A DNA stretch of 64,000 bases from Flavobacterium sp. HSC-32F16 (GTDB lineage Bacteria; Bacteroidota; Bacteroidia; Flavobacteriales; Flavobacteriaceae). Below are positions 1 through 9,033 of this stretch, piece by piece. Both the position numbers and the translations under genes were made by a program. The notes beneath the pieces were generated by a model that was given only the letters and a program-made list of their open reading frames with translations, made no database searches and was not told where the DNA came from. Every line of letters begins with the position of its first letter. Position 1 is the stretch's first letter. Location of the stretch: assembly GCF_024171645.1 (NCBI RefSeq), contig NZ_JALKAC010000010.1:124001-188000 (forward strand). The letters run 5' to 3'.

Positions 1-205
1 TTCATTATCAGAAAAAGTATTAAAAGACACTTTTATAAACGGAATGACAATTAGTATAGTAGGAACAAATCTTTGGATTATTCACAAAAACCTTCCAGAT
101 GCTGATCCTGAATCAGGATTAGGAGCTGGTAATTTACAAGGTTACTCAACAGGCTCTTTACCATCAACAAGAGACATTAGCTGTAACATTAAAATCCAAT
201 TTTAA
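1..205 (+). CDS. SusC/RagA-type TonB-dependent outer membrane receptor, C-terminal end only
   Basis: An open frame enters from the left edge and stops at 203-205 (TAA). It encodes the last 67 or so residues of a SusC-type receptor. The visible part has the pattern of the final barrel strands (TISIVGTNLWIIHKNLP, then DADPES, then STRDISCNIKIQF) and ends in phenylalanine, as outer-membrane barrels usually do. A SusD-like lipoprotein gene starts 12 bases downstream, which is the standard SusC-SusD order, so the two should form one uptake complex. The plug, TonB box and N-terminus lie outside the window, so the substrate cannot be judged. Confidence 0.85.
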   Translation, partial: SLSEKVLKDTFINGMTISIVGTNLWIIHKNLPDADPESGLGAGNLQGYSTGSLPSTRDISCNIKIQF

Positions 206-217
206 AATTAAGAAATC

Positions 218-1678
218 ATGAAAAAAATATTTTTCCTTATTTTCACTGCAGCAAGCTTACTATCTTGCTCAGATGACATAGAAAATCTAAACACAAACGA
301 AAAGGATCCTTTGGAAGTTCCAGGTGAAGCTTTATTTACAAGTGCTCAAAAAAGCCTGGTAGACCAAATAACAAGTACCAATGTAAACGACAATGTTTTT
401 AGATTATTAAATCAATATTGGACAGAAACCGTTTACACTGATGAAAGTAATTATGATTTGGTAACAAGAACCATTCCTGAACAACATTGGCAATATCTTT
501 ATAAAGATGTTTTAAAAGATTTGGATCAAAGTGCTTCAAACATAACCAATACACCTCTAGGGTTGACAGAAAATCCTTTGGGAAAACAAAACAAATTAGC
601 CATAATAGAGATATTAAATGTTTACACCTACGCAATCTTAGTAGAAACTTTTGGAAATGTTCCTTACTCACAAGCCTTAAATCTTAATTACAAAACACCT
701 AAATACGATGATGGTTTAACAATCTACAAGGATTTAATAACGAGATTAAATAATGCTATTGCAAATCTAAATCCTGCGGGAGGAAGCTTTGGAGATAATG
801 ACAGAATTTATGGCGGCAATGTATCAAAATGGATAAAATTTGCCAACACTTTAAAACTGCGAATGGGAATTACTATTTCAGATATTCCTTCTGAAAGTGT
901 TTTGGCCCAGGCTACAGTATCCAGCGCCGCACCAAATGTTTTTACATCAAATGCAGATAACGCTATTTTAAAATATTTAACTGCAACACCAAATACAAAT
1001 CCTCTATATGTTGATTTAGTAGCAAGCGGACGTTCGGATTTTGTTCCTGCAAATACCCTGGTAGATGCAATGAATACTTTGCAAGATCCGAGACGTGCAA
1101 AATATTTCGACAGTAATATGGATGATCCAAATACTCCAGAGATTGAATATATAGGAGGGGTTTATGGAGCAAGTAATTCTTTTGCCAATAAAACACATAT
1201 TACACCTACGATTCAAGCTCCTGATTTTCCTGGAAAAGTTTTAGATTATTCACAAACAGAATTCCTTTTAGCGGAAGCTGCGGAAAGATCATTATATGGG
1301 AGTCCCGCAGATGCAGAAGCCCATTATAATGCCGCGATTACAGCATCAATATTAGATTGGGGAGGAACTCCAGCAGAAGCAACAACATATTTAGCGAATC
1401 CTTTAGTTGCATACTCGACTGCAGCTGGAAACTGGAAACAGAAAATAGGAACTCAAATCTGGATTGCTTTGTACAATAATTCATTTGAAGGATATTCATC
1501 TTATAGACGCTTAGATTATCCCGTTTTAGTTAAGCCTGCAGATGCAGTATCAGAAATCCCTATGCGCTATACATATCCTATAATAGAACAATCTTTAAAT
1601 AAGGCAAGTTATACACAAGCAAGCACTGCAATTGGAGGTGATGCTGTAGAAACTAAATTATTTTGGGATAAATTTTAG
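218..1678 (+). CDS. SusD/RagB-family outer membrane lipoprotein
   Basis: This is a 486-residue lipoprotein. The signal peptide ends in the lipobox LLSC (Cys at about residue 17), followed by an acidic SDD stretch that in this phylum favours export to the cell surface. The body has the SusD-like type 2 pattern: an NLNTNEKDP start, TPR-like helices with an NVYTYAILVETFGNVPYSQA segment, WIKFANTLKLRMG, and a C-terminal EFLLAEAAERS. SusD proteins form the lid on a SusC barrel and bind oligomeric nutrients. It lies 12 bases after a SusC 3' end and is followed by a terminator, so it ends that operon. No enzyme gene is adjacent, so the ligand (glycan or peptide) is unknown. Confidence 0.9.
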   Translation: MKKIFFLIFTAASLLSCSDDIENLNTNEKDPLEVPGEALFTSAQKSLVDQITSTNVNDNVFRLLNQYWTETVYTDESNYDLVTRTIPEQHWQYLYKDVLKDLDQSASNITNTPLGLTENPLGKQNKLAIIEILNVYTYAILVETFGNVPYSQALNLNYKTPKYDDGLTIYKDLITRLNNAIANLNPAGGSFGDNDRIYGGNVSKWIKFANTLKLRMGITISDIPSESVLAQATVSSAAPNVFTSNADNAILKYLTATPNTNPLYVDLVASGRSDFVPANTLVDAMNTLQDPRRAKYFDSNMDDPNTPEIEYIGGVYGASNSFANKTHITPTIQAPDFPGKVLDYSQTEFLLAEAAERSLYGSPADAEAHYNAAITASILDWGGTPAEATTYLANPLVAYSTAAGNWKQKIGTQIWIALYNNSFEGYSSYRRLDYPVLVKPADAVSEIPMRYTYPIIEQSLNKASYTQASTAIGGDAVETKLFWDKF

Positions 1679-1981
1679 ATATAATATTGCGTTAAGATAA
1701 AAACCACCTCCAAAAAGGTGGTTTTTCTGTATAAAAGTTACAGAAAAAACAATTATGGATATGATTTTCCTAAATTTAACATTTCCATTAACAATGATAT
1801 TTTAAATTATTATCAAATTAGACACTTCTAATTGCGAATATCTAAACAATAACTGTTTTTTAACGCTAAAAAAACAATATCTTATAGTAAAATCATAATT
1901 TAACGAAAAAAAAAGCATTTTATATTAGGTAGATTAACAAATTATTAAGATTTTTGTCGAACTAATTCAAAATATTTAAAA
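1679..1981. other. Intergenic region between two SusCD operons
   Basis: Apart from the terminator at its left end, this stretch of about 300 bases is very AT-rich and has no convincing open frame. It must hold the promoter of the second SusCD pair. No full TAnnTTTG motif is seen. The nearest candidate is an ATTTTTG at about 1949-1955. No regulator site could be recognised. Confidence 0.5.
1699..1726 (+). terminator. Rho-independent terminator after the first SusCD operon
   Basis: AAAACCACCT pairs with AGGTGGTTTT around a short CCAAAA loop, and a T-run follows. It sits 20 bases after the SusD-like stop. Confidence 0.85.
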
Positions 1982-4900
1982 ATGAAACTAAAGTTCAATG
2001 GATTCTTAGTACTTTTATTAGTACTAGTTGCGCAGTTAACTTTCGCGCAAGAAAGAGCTGTTTCAGGAACTGTTTCTGATAATACAGGAATGCCTCTTCC
2101 AGGTGTGAGTGTAATAATCAAAGGAACAAAAACTGGAACACAAACAGATTTTGATGGTAAATTCTCTATCAAAGCATCTCCAAGCCAAGTTTTGGTATTT
2201 AGCTACATCGGAATGAAAACTCAGGAAGTTGCAGCAAGTTCATCAACTGTAAGCATCAAATTAAAAGATGATTCAGTAGAACTTGGAGAGGTAATTGTAG
2301 CGGGAGCTGTAGGTATTAAAAAGAAAAAATCTGCGGTAACATCATCTTACTCTACAGTTAACAATTCAGAATTAAAAGCCGCTTCTAACCCTGACGCTGT
2401 GCGTTCATTGGTTGGTAAAGTATCAGGTTTAACAATTAACAGTACTACAAATGGTGTAGGAGGAACAAACTCTATCAGAATTCGTTCTATGTTATCTTTC
2501 ACAGGTAACACTGAAGCACTTGTAGTTATTGACAACGTTATCTCTAATGCTGATGTATTGGCTTCAATCCCATCTGACATTATCGAAAATGTTACTGTAT
2601 TAAAAGGTGCTCAAGGAGCTGCTCTTTACGGTTCTCAAGGTAAACAAGGGGTTGTTTTAGTTACAACTAAAAAAGGATCTAAAAACGAAAACCTAACAGT
2701 ATCTTTCAACTCATCTGCAGATATTGAAAAAGTTAGTTTTGTTCCAGAAAGACAACAAAAATACGGTCAAGGATGGTATAACCTACAAGATCAACAAGAA
2801 AATGGTGGATGGGGTCCTTTATTAGATGGATCTTTACAACCAGTTGGTATTCCAGATGCAAATGGTAATTCAATCATAGCACCATATAGCGCTAGAGGGA
2901 ATGACGAAATCAAAAAATTCTACCAAACTGGTACTATTTTACAAAACAACTTAAACGTTAGCGCCGGTGGAGCTGATGGTTATGTAAACTTAAACTTAGG
3001 TAATGTAAGACGTGACTTCATCTTACAAGGAGACGAATTAAACAGAAATACTGTAGTATTAACAGCTGGTAAAAAAATAAATAAATTTACTGTTGGAGGT
3101 ACATTTACATTTACAAACCAAAGAACAAAACAAGCAAACGTAAATGCTGCTACTTCTCGTTCTGACTATACTCTTTTAACAAACTTGTTACAAGCAGCTT
3201 CAAACGTGCCAATTGAACAATTTAAAGACAGAGGATTATACGGATGGAATGGTTATTACCAAAACCCTTACTGGGCAAGAGAAAATAACAGACTTGAAGA
3301 AACTAAAAACTTCATCAACTTAGGTCTTAATGCTGGTTATGAAATTAACAAAAACATTGAAATTACTTATACTGGTTCTGTTCAATTAAGAAACACTAAT
3401 CAAATTTCATACGCAAATCAAGCTATTTCACCAGCTGATGCTGATGGTGGTTTTGATTCACCTTCTGAATTCTTCCAATCTAGTTTAGGATCAACATTCT
3501 ATTATGGAGATATAATGGCTAACTTCAACTATGATTTATCTGATGCTTTAAAATTAAAGTTCAACATAGGTCAGAACATGCAGTACAATTACAGCAAAAG
3601 AATCTCTCAAGGGGGTACAAACTTAGAAATTCCAGGATTATATAACATTTCGAATGTTCTTAATCCAGCGAATCCATCTACTTTAGACAACAGAACAGTT
3701 GAAACTAGATCAACAGCAACATTTGCGAACGTTGATTTTAGCTACCAAAACTACTTATTCTTAAACTTAACAGGTCGTTATGAAGGAAATAGTGTGGCTT
3801 CAGTAGGAAATCAGTTTTACTTTTATCCATCTGCTGGTTTATCTTACGTAGCAACAAATGCTATCGAATCATTAAAAGACAAGTCTACATTAAGTAACTT
3901 AAAATTATATGCTAACTACACACAAGTAGGTTCATTAGATCCGGTAGCTGCTTATGATATTTTAGATTTAGGTTCTATTGCTACAGGTTTCCCTTTTCCA
4001 AACACTGGAAACTCTTACAACAATAGTTATTTCCCAACTGACCCAAACATCAAACCAGAAACTTATACTACATACGAAGGTGGTATTAACTTTGGTTTCT
4101 TGAATGACAGAATCACATTAGATGTTGCTGGTTACCTTACTAGAACTACAGACTTAATTACAGAGGCATCAACTAGTTCTGCTTCAGGTTTACAAACAAG
4201 TAAAACTAATAATGGAGAATTAGAAGGAAAAGGTTTAGAGATTGATTTAGCAGTTATGCCATTCAACACTCCAACATTCAAATGGAATGCAAGACTTTCA
4301 TATACTTCAAATGATACAAAAGTAATAAGTGCTGGTGAAACTGACAAAGTAGTTATCACTGACGGAGGAAACTCACAAATTAACGGAGACGTATCTGCTG
4401 TAAAAGGATTACCTTTCCCTTACATCACTGGTACAGACTGGATGAGAGATTCAGCAGGAAATGTTATTGTTGATGCTCAAGGACGTCCAACTCCAGATGC
4501 AACTTTCAAAAACATTGGAAAAGTTACTCCAGATTATATCTTAGGATTAACAAACAGCTTTGAATACAAAGGAGTTGGTTTATCTTTCACAATGGATTAC
4601 AGAACTGGTCACAGTTTCTTATCTCAAACAAAATACAACTTAACTTGGAATGGTCACTTAGTTGATTCAGGTGATTTCGACAGAAACGTTGGTTTCTTAT
4701 ATCCAGGATCTGTAATTGACAACCCTGCAACAGCAACTGTTGGAGATTACATCCCTAATACAAGTGTTTTAACTGGAGGTTTCTCAAGTTTAACTGGAGC
4801 TGCTAACAGAACTCAAGCTTACTTTAACCAAGCTGCAAGTGTAGGTTCTCACAACTTAATTGATGCTACTGCATTTAAAGTTAGAGAGATCGCTTTAAGC

Positions 4901-5179
4901 TATTCATTCCCTAAAAGAATATTAGAAAAAGCTGGAATCGAAACTTTCAAATTAAGTTTGAATGCTAGAAACCCATTTATCATTTTAGCATCTAGCAACA
5001 AAGGATATGCTGATCCTGAAGCTTCTAACCAAGTGAATTCATCAACATCTTCAGCTGCTAAAAACCCTAATGCTAACAGTACTTTAACTAATACCTCAAG
5101 AAATGGTCTTGGTTTCATTGGTGATGCTCAATACCCATCAACTCGTACTTTTGGTTTTAGCATAAACACTACATTTTAA
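1982..5179 (+). CDS. SusC/RagA-type TonB-dependent outer membrane receptor
   Basis: This is a 1065-residue SusC-family transporter. It has a type I signal peptide (about residues 1-22, ending TFAQ), then a carboxypeptidase-regulatory-like domain (about 27-105, with GTVSDNTGMPLPGVSV and FSYIGMKTQEV). The TonB plug follows (about 115-235), with the family signature around SDIIENVTVLKGAQGAALYGS and VVLVTTKKG. The 22-strand-type barrel runs to a terminal Phe. It would import a bound ligand across the outer membrane using TonB energy, with its SusD partner encoded 18 bases downstream. Length and domain order are normal for the family. Codon use looks like that of a well-expressed gene. No glycoside hydrolase, sulfatase or SusR-type regulator is adjacent, so the substrate is not inferred. 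Confidence 0.95.
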   Translation: MKLKFNGFLVLLLVLVAQLTFAQERAVSGTVSDNTGMPLPGVSVIIKGTKTGTQTDFDGKFSIKASPSQVLVFSYIGMKTQEVAASSSTVSIKLKDDSVELGEVIVAGAVGIKKKKSAVTSSYSTVNNSELKAASNPDAVRSLVGKVSGLTINSTTNGVGGTNSIRIRSMLSFTGNTEALVVIDNVISNADVLASIPSDIIENVTVLKGAQGAALYGSQGKQGVVLVTTKKGSKNENLTVSFNSSADIEKVSFVPERQQKYGQGWYNLQDQQENGGWGPLLDGSLQPVGIPDANGNSIIAPYSARGNDEIKKFYQTGTILQNNLNVSAGGADGYVNLNLGNVRRDFILQGDELNRNTVVLTAGKKINKFTVGGTFTFTNQRTKQANVNAATSRSDYTLLTNLLQAASNVPIEQFKDRGLYGWNGYYQNPYWARENNRLEETKNFINLGLNAGYEINKNIEITYTGSVQLRNTNQISYANQAISPADADGGFDSPSEFFQSSLGSTFYYGDIMANFNYDLSDALKLKFNIGQNMQYNYSKRISQGGTNLEIPGLYNISNVLNPANPSTLDNRTVETRSTATFANVDFSYQNYLFLNLTGRYEGNSVASVGNQFYFYPSAGLSYVATNAIESLKDKSTLSNLKLYANYTQVGSLDPVAAYDILDLGSIATGFPFPNTGNSYNNSYFPTDPNIKPETYTTYEGGINFGFLNDRITLDVAGYLTRTTDLITEASTSSASGLQTSKTNNGELEGKGLEIDLAVMPFNTPTFKWNARLSYTSNDTKVISAGETDKVVITDGGNSQINGDVSAVKGLPFPYITGTDWMRDSAGNVIVDAQGRPTPDATFKNIGKVTPDYILGLTNSFEYKGVGLSFTMDYRTGHSFLSQTKYNLTWNGHLVDSGDFDRNVGFLYPGSVIDNPATATVGDYIPNTSVLTGGFSSLTGAANRTQAYFNQAASVGSHNLIDATAFKVREIALSYSFPKRILEKAGIETFKLSLNARNPFIILASSNKGYADPEASNQVNSSTSSAAKNPNANSTLTNTSRNGLGFIGDAQYPSTRTFGFSINTTF

Positions 5180-5197
5180 TACTTAAATAAAAACATT

Positions 5198-6793
5198 ATG
5201 AAAAAAATATTTTTCAGCAGTATGTTTGCTTTATTTTTATTTACATCTTGTGAAAACTACCTAGATGTAAACGAAAAGCAATCAAACAGACCTGATTTTG
5301 ATGCCATCGCACCAAATCAAATGCTTGCGGGAGCTATAAACAATTACACCAATCACCAGTTAAACTCATTATCAACTTATGGTAACAGATTAACATATGT
5401 TTGGGGATTAAATAATGGTTTTACTTCTAATGACCCAGCTTGGACATACACTTACGATAGTAACAGTTATCCAGCTCTTTTTGAAAACACATTTCTTTTT
5501 GCAGATAACTTTCAAGATATCTTAGACAAAAAAGATTCATATCCTGACTACAAATATCATTTTGGAATCGCTAAAGTTTTCAAAGTAATGTTGATGGATT
5601 ATGCTACAGCTCTATACGGAGATGTACCTTACTCTGAGGCTTTTAAAAACAATATCACAACTCCTAAATATGATGATGATAAAGTAATCATCCCTGCATT
5701 ATTTAAGGAATTAGATGAAGCAAGAGCATTTTTTGCTAGTGCAGATGCATCAACTGTTGATTTAGGATCAGAAGATATCGTTTTTAATGGTGATATTGCT
5801 CAATGGCAAAAATTCATCAACACTGTTGAGTTAAAACTTGTATTGAGACTATCAAAAACAACAGATGCTACTCTTGTAGCTTTAAGAACTGCTCGTGCTG
5901 CTCAATTAAATGCAGCTCAAAACTTTATTAGTGCTGACGTTACAGTTAATCCTGGTTATAACTCAAGTGATACTTCTAAAAGATCTCCATTATACAGATT
6001 ATATGGTTTAAATGATGCGCTTAGTGACTGGACTTCTGCAAACAGAGCAAATGCTGGTGGTGCTTTCATTATCGATATTTTAAATGGAACTTTGAGCAAT
6101 ACTGACATTAATTCAACTGATGTAGTAGATCCTAGAAGAGCTAGAATGTTTGCTTCAATTCCTGTAACAACTCCTGCAACACCTGGACAAGGTACTTGGA
6201 TTGGTAACGTACAAGGTCTTTTCCCAACTAATCCAATTTCAAGAATGGGAGGTTTTTACATTGGTCGTGTAGGAAATACTGGTGCAGAAGCAGATGAAAA
6301 CGGAATGACAAGAGATGCATATTTAATGCAGGCTGCTGAAAGTAAATTTTTACAGGCAGAAGCTATGGAAAGAGGTTACTTAAGCGGAGATGCTCATGCA
6401 GCATTTACAGATGCTATTAAGGCTTCATTTAATTTCTACTCTAGACCTTTTGGTAAAGCTGTTGTTTCTACACTTGATGCCAATGCTTACATCGCTGCTA
6501 CTGATGCTAAAAATGGATTAGGGTGGACAGGTTCTGGAACAAACAAGATTAATGCAATTATTACTCAAAAATATCTTGCATTAGCTCAATGGCATGGAAT
6601 CGAATTATATATCGACCAACAAAGAACTGGGTATCCTGTAACACCTCTACCTGTAGGAGTTTTACAAACAACTCATCCAAACAGATTAATTTATCCAACA
6701 TCTGAGTACTCATCAAATAGTGCAAACGTTCCAAACGTTTCAGGTGCAGAAATTTTTACTGTAAATGCAAAAACTCCTTACTACTTACAATAG
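5198..6793 (+). CDS. SusD/RagB-family outer membrane lipoprotein
   Basis: This is a 531-residue SusD-like lipoprotein. The signal peptide ends in FTSC, followed by ENYLDVNEKQSNRPDF, a typical start for this family. TPR-like helices follow (AKVFKVMLMDYATALYGDVPYSEA, kin to the matching segment in the protein at 218-1678), then WQKFINTVELKLVLRLS and a C-terminal region with FLQAEAMERGYL. It starts 18 bases after the SusC stop and is followed by a strong terminator, so the two genes make a bicistronic unit. The two SusD proteins in the window are clearly related to each other but too different to be a recent duplication. Confidence 0.93.
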   Translation: MKKIFFSSMFALFLFTSCENYLDVNEKQSNRPDFDAIAPNQMLAGAINNYTNHQLNSLSTYGNRLTYVWGLNNGFTSNDPAWTYTYDSNSYPALFENTFLFADNFQDILDKKDSYPDYKYHFGIAKVFKVMLMDYATALYGDVPYSEAFKNNITTPKYDDDKVIIPALFKELDEARAFFASADASTVDLGSEDIVFNGDIAQWQKFINTVELKLVLRLSKTTDATLVALRTARAAQLNAAQNFISADVTVNPGYNSSDTSKRSPLYRLYGLNDALSDWTSANRANAGGAFIIDILNGTLSNTDINSTDVVDPRRARMFASIPVTTPATPGQGTWIGNVQGLFPTNPISRMGGFYIGRVGNTGAEADENGMTRDAYLMQAAESKFLQAEAMERGYLSGDAHAAFTDAIKASFNFYSRPFGKAVVSTLDANAYIAATDAKNGLGWTGSGTNKINAIITQKYLALAQWHGIELYIDQQRTGYPVTPLPVGVLQTTHPNRLIYPTSEYSSNSANVPNVSGAEIFTVNAKTPYYLQ

Positions 6794-6819
6794 TAGATAG
6801 TAAAAGTTAAAATAATGAA

Positions 6820-6851
6820 GCAGGCTGTTCAATGAACAGCCTGCTTTTTTT
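6820..6851 (+). terminator. Strong Rho-independent terminator after the second SusCD operon
   Basis: GCAGGCTGTTC and GAACAGCCTGC form a perfect 11-bp stem around AAT, followed by a run of T. An ATG at 6832 lies inside this hairpin and is therefore not a credible start for the next gene. Confidence 0.95.
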
Positions 6852-6867
6852 ATATAAACAATATAAC

Positions 6868-6875
6868 TATATTTG
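6868..6875 (+). promoter_or_regulatory. -7 element of rlmB, probably giving a leaderless mRNA
   Basis: TATATTTG matches the Bacteroidota consensus TAnnTTTG. It ends only 4 nt before the rlmB ATG at 6880, so transcription would begin at or beside the start codon. No TTG is visible at the -33 position. Confidence 0.55.
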
Positions 6876-6879
6876 CTCC

Positions 6880-7614
6880 ATGGAAAAAGAACATCAAATA
6901 TTTGGCATTAGAGCCATTATAGAAGCAATACAAGCAGGTCAGGAAGTTGATAAAGTATTTATACAAAAAGAGATTTCCAGTGAATTAATGAAAGATTTAA
7001 TGAAGGTAATGAAACGTGCCAACATTAATTTCTCTTATGTACCTGTTGAAAAATTAAATCGGTTAACTCCAAACAATCATCAGGGTGCGGTTGCTACAAT
7101 TTCACCAATTGGATTTATCGATATAGAACACCTTGTAGAATCAACTATTGCTTCAGGTTCAAAACCCCTTTTTTTAATTTTAGATCAAATCTCTGACGCA
7201 AGAAATTTTGGTGCTATAATCAGAACTGCAGAATGTACTGGTGTAAATGGTATCATTGTCCAAAAAGCAGGTTCGGCACCAGTAAACGGTGACACTGTTA
7301 AAACTTCGGCAGGAGCGGTTTTTAATGTGCCTATTTGTAAAGTTGAACACATTAAAGATGCTATTTTCTACTTGCAGGGTTCTGGAATTAAAACGGTAGC
7401 CGCGACAGAAAAAACAGATCAAAATATATATGATTTATCATTAAATGAACCATTAGCTATTATAATGGGATCGGAAGATAGAGGAATAAACCCTTCTGTT
7501 CTAAAAATTGTTGATGAAAAAGCAAAACTACCAATGTTTGGATCTATAGGATCACTGAATGTGTCTGTTGCCTGCGGTGCCTTTTTATACGAAACTGTCC
7601 GCCAAAGAAGTTAA
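6880..7614 (+). CDS. rlmB: 23S rRNA (guanosine-2'-O-)-methyltransferase RlmB (SpoU/TrmH family)
   Basis: The protein is 244 residues from the ATG at 6880. It has an N-terminal substrate-binding domain (FGIRAIIEAI, about residues 8-75) and a SPOUT domain with the three knot motifs: N109-FGAIIRTAE, the GSEDRG motif near 197-202, and LPMFG..SLNVSVA near 217-231. RlmB methylates the 2'-OH of a guanosine in the peptidyl-transferase region of 23S rRNA (G2251 in E. coli), using S-adenosylmethionine. An upstream ATG at 6832 is in frame but lies inside the terminator of the previous operon, and the family start (short residues, then HxIxGIRAI) fits 6880. Exact target specificity within TrmH-like enzymes is inferred. 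Confidence 0.92.
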   Translation: MEKEHQIFGIRAIIEAIQAGQEVDKVFIQKEISSELMKDLMKVMKRANINFSYVPVEKLNRLTPNNHQGAVATISPIGFIDIEHLVESTIASGSKPLFLILDQISDARNFGAIIRTAECTGVNGIIVQKAGSAPVNGDTVKTSAGAVFNVPICKVEHIKDAIFYLQGSGIKTVAATEKTDQNIYDLSLNEPLAIIMGSEDRGINPSVLKIVDEKAKLPMFGSIGSLNVSVACGAFLYETVRQRS

Positions 7615-7656
7615 ATGACACTAAGAATTAGGATTGACAATTAAATACAATATTTT

Positions 7657-8457
7657 ATGTCTTTAAAACCTAATCATATCATTCTAAAAAACAATGTGTG
7701 CTCAATACTTGTAATACTACTATTTACAAGTATTAGCCACGGGCAAACTATACACTACAATCAATTTTGGGGAGAAGTTCAATTTAATAAAACCATAAAT
7801 AAAAAATGGTCTACTGAACTAAATCTTGGCACTAGTTACAGCAGTACAGAATCATCTCCTCACATATTTGAACAAAACACTCAAAGATCTTTTCGCGGCT
7901 GGGGACATTACTATTTGAATTCGCGGTGGAAATTATCTTCTTTTATAGCTTACTACAATAATAAAGATGTTCCGGAAATTGGTCAATTTGAATCTCCAGA
8001 ATGGAGGTTTGCTCTTCAGGGTATTTATTATTTTCATAAAACCGGATATACACTCAGCACAAGAATGAGAGCTGAACTTCGGCACATGAAAAACGAAGAC
8101 GATACCTATGAAAACGTTATTCGATACCGGCATCAAATTAAATATATAAAACCAATAAACAGCAAGGTTCTTCGCAGTGGTGTAGTTTATGCTGTAGCTT
8201 CAGATGAAATATTTTTAAAATCAGGCACCAAAGTAACCGGGTTGAGTTTTTTTGACAGAAACAGATTAAATCTTGGAGCTGGATATTTATTTTCAGATGA
8301 TATTCAGCTTGAGATAACGTACGCAAATGAATACCTGCCCAGAGATAACGGAAATCAAATCGTAAATGCAGGTTCACTAACTCTTACTTTCAACAATCTT
8401 TTTAAAAATTTGAGCAAAAAACTTTTACATCAAACTCCAACCGAAAATGACGAATAA
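7657..8457 (+). CDS. Exported beta-barrel protein, DUF2490-like
   Basis: This 266-residue protein has an N-terminal signal peptide (hydrophobic residues about 12-28, ending SHGQ). The rest is made of alternating beta strands rich in Tyr, Trp and Arg (SRWKLSSFIAYY, YTLSTRMRAELRHM, LNLGAGYLF), with a conserved-looking FWGEVQFNKTINKKWSTEL start. This matches the DUF2490 family of small outer-membrane barrels in Bacteroidota, whose role is unknown. The gene follows rlmB by 42 bases on the same strand and converges with the next gene, the two stop codons being 3 bases apart. The family assignment is from memory of the pattern and is moderately sure. Confidence 0.75.
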   Translation: MSLKPNHIILKNNVCSILVILLFTSISHGQTIHYNQFWGEVQFNKTINKKWSTELNLGTSYSSTESSPHIFEQNTQRSFRGWGHYYLNSRWKLSSFIAYYNNKDVPEIGQFESPEWRFALQGIYYFHKTGYTLSTRMRAELRHMKNEDDTYENVIRYRHQIKYIKPINSKVLRSGVVYAVASDEIFLKSGTKVTGLSFFDRNRLNLGAGYLFSDDIQLEITYANEYLPRDNGNQIVNAGSLTLTFNNLFKNLSKKLLHQTPTENDE

Positions 8458-8460
8458 GTT

Positions 8461-8973
8461 TTACTTCTCTTCTTTATTTAAAAAGCAGGCCAATTGTTTT
8501 ACAATTTCGTCTTTATGAAGTTTAAAATTGTAATCACGAATAAACTCTGTACCTTTCATATTTATAGATGCCACAACAGCTTCAAACTTAGAAAAAGCCT
8601 CTACATCTTTTGAATCTATTAAATATAAAACCTGCATAACAGAATCATTTTTTATATACTGTGTATCATAATGAGTCAGCTTGTATGCATTTTTATCTGC
8701 AAGATATATAACCAAATCATCTGTGATTTTTTTTCCTATCTTTTTTTCTGGAAAAGGAATTGGCCGCAAAGCAACAAAATAACTTTCTTTATCTGTTATA
8801 ATATTAATTTTCAGAGATTTCGATTTTGTTGTATAAAAAACCTCTGGATCTGAATAATACACCATTGAGCCATCTGCGAGTACTTTATTTTTTATCTCGC
8901 ATTGTGCAAAAGATTTAGTATTAACTAAAATCAATAAAATCAAAACTGCAAAAAAAAGTGCTTTCATAATCAA
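8461..8973 (-). CDS. Exported protein of unknown function
   Basis: This 170-residue protein has a clear type I signal peptide (about residues 3-23, ending SFAQC). The mature part is mixed alpha/beta with no motif that I recognise. It includes DGSMVYYSDPEVFYTT, YFVALRPIPFP and a C-terminal basic/acidic helix. The start could be the first Met or the third residue (8967). The gene converges with the DUF2490-like gene, and its nearest same-strand neighbour upstream is the rhomboid gene 60 bases away. It probably acts in the periplasm or outer membrane. No function is proposed. Confidence 0.75.
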   Translation of the reverse strand: MIMKALFFAVLILLILVNTKSFAQCEIKNKVLADGSMVYYSDPEVFYTTKSKSLKINIITDKESYFVALRPIPFPEKKIGKKITDDLVIYLADKNAYKLTHYDTQYIKNDSVMQVLYLIDSKDVEAFSKFEAVVASINMKGTEFIRDYNFKLHKDEIVKQLACFLNKEEK

Positions 8974-9033
8974 TAAATGAAATTGAAATGGTCTTTAACA
9001 AAATTAAGAATTTAATTAGACACTACTTAAATT

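Noticed and set aside
1..6793. Polysaccharide utilization locus
   Set aside because: The SusC/SusD pairs are present, but there is no CAZyme, sulfatase or PUL regulator, so the label is not justified from this window.
6832..6879. Upstream start for rlmB
   Set aside because: This ATG lies within the terminator hairpin of the preceding operon and before the -7 element.
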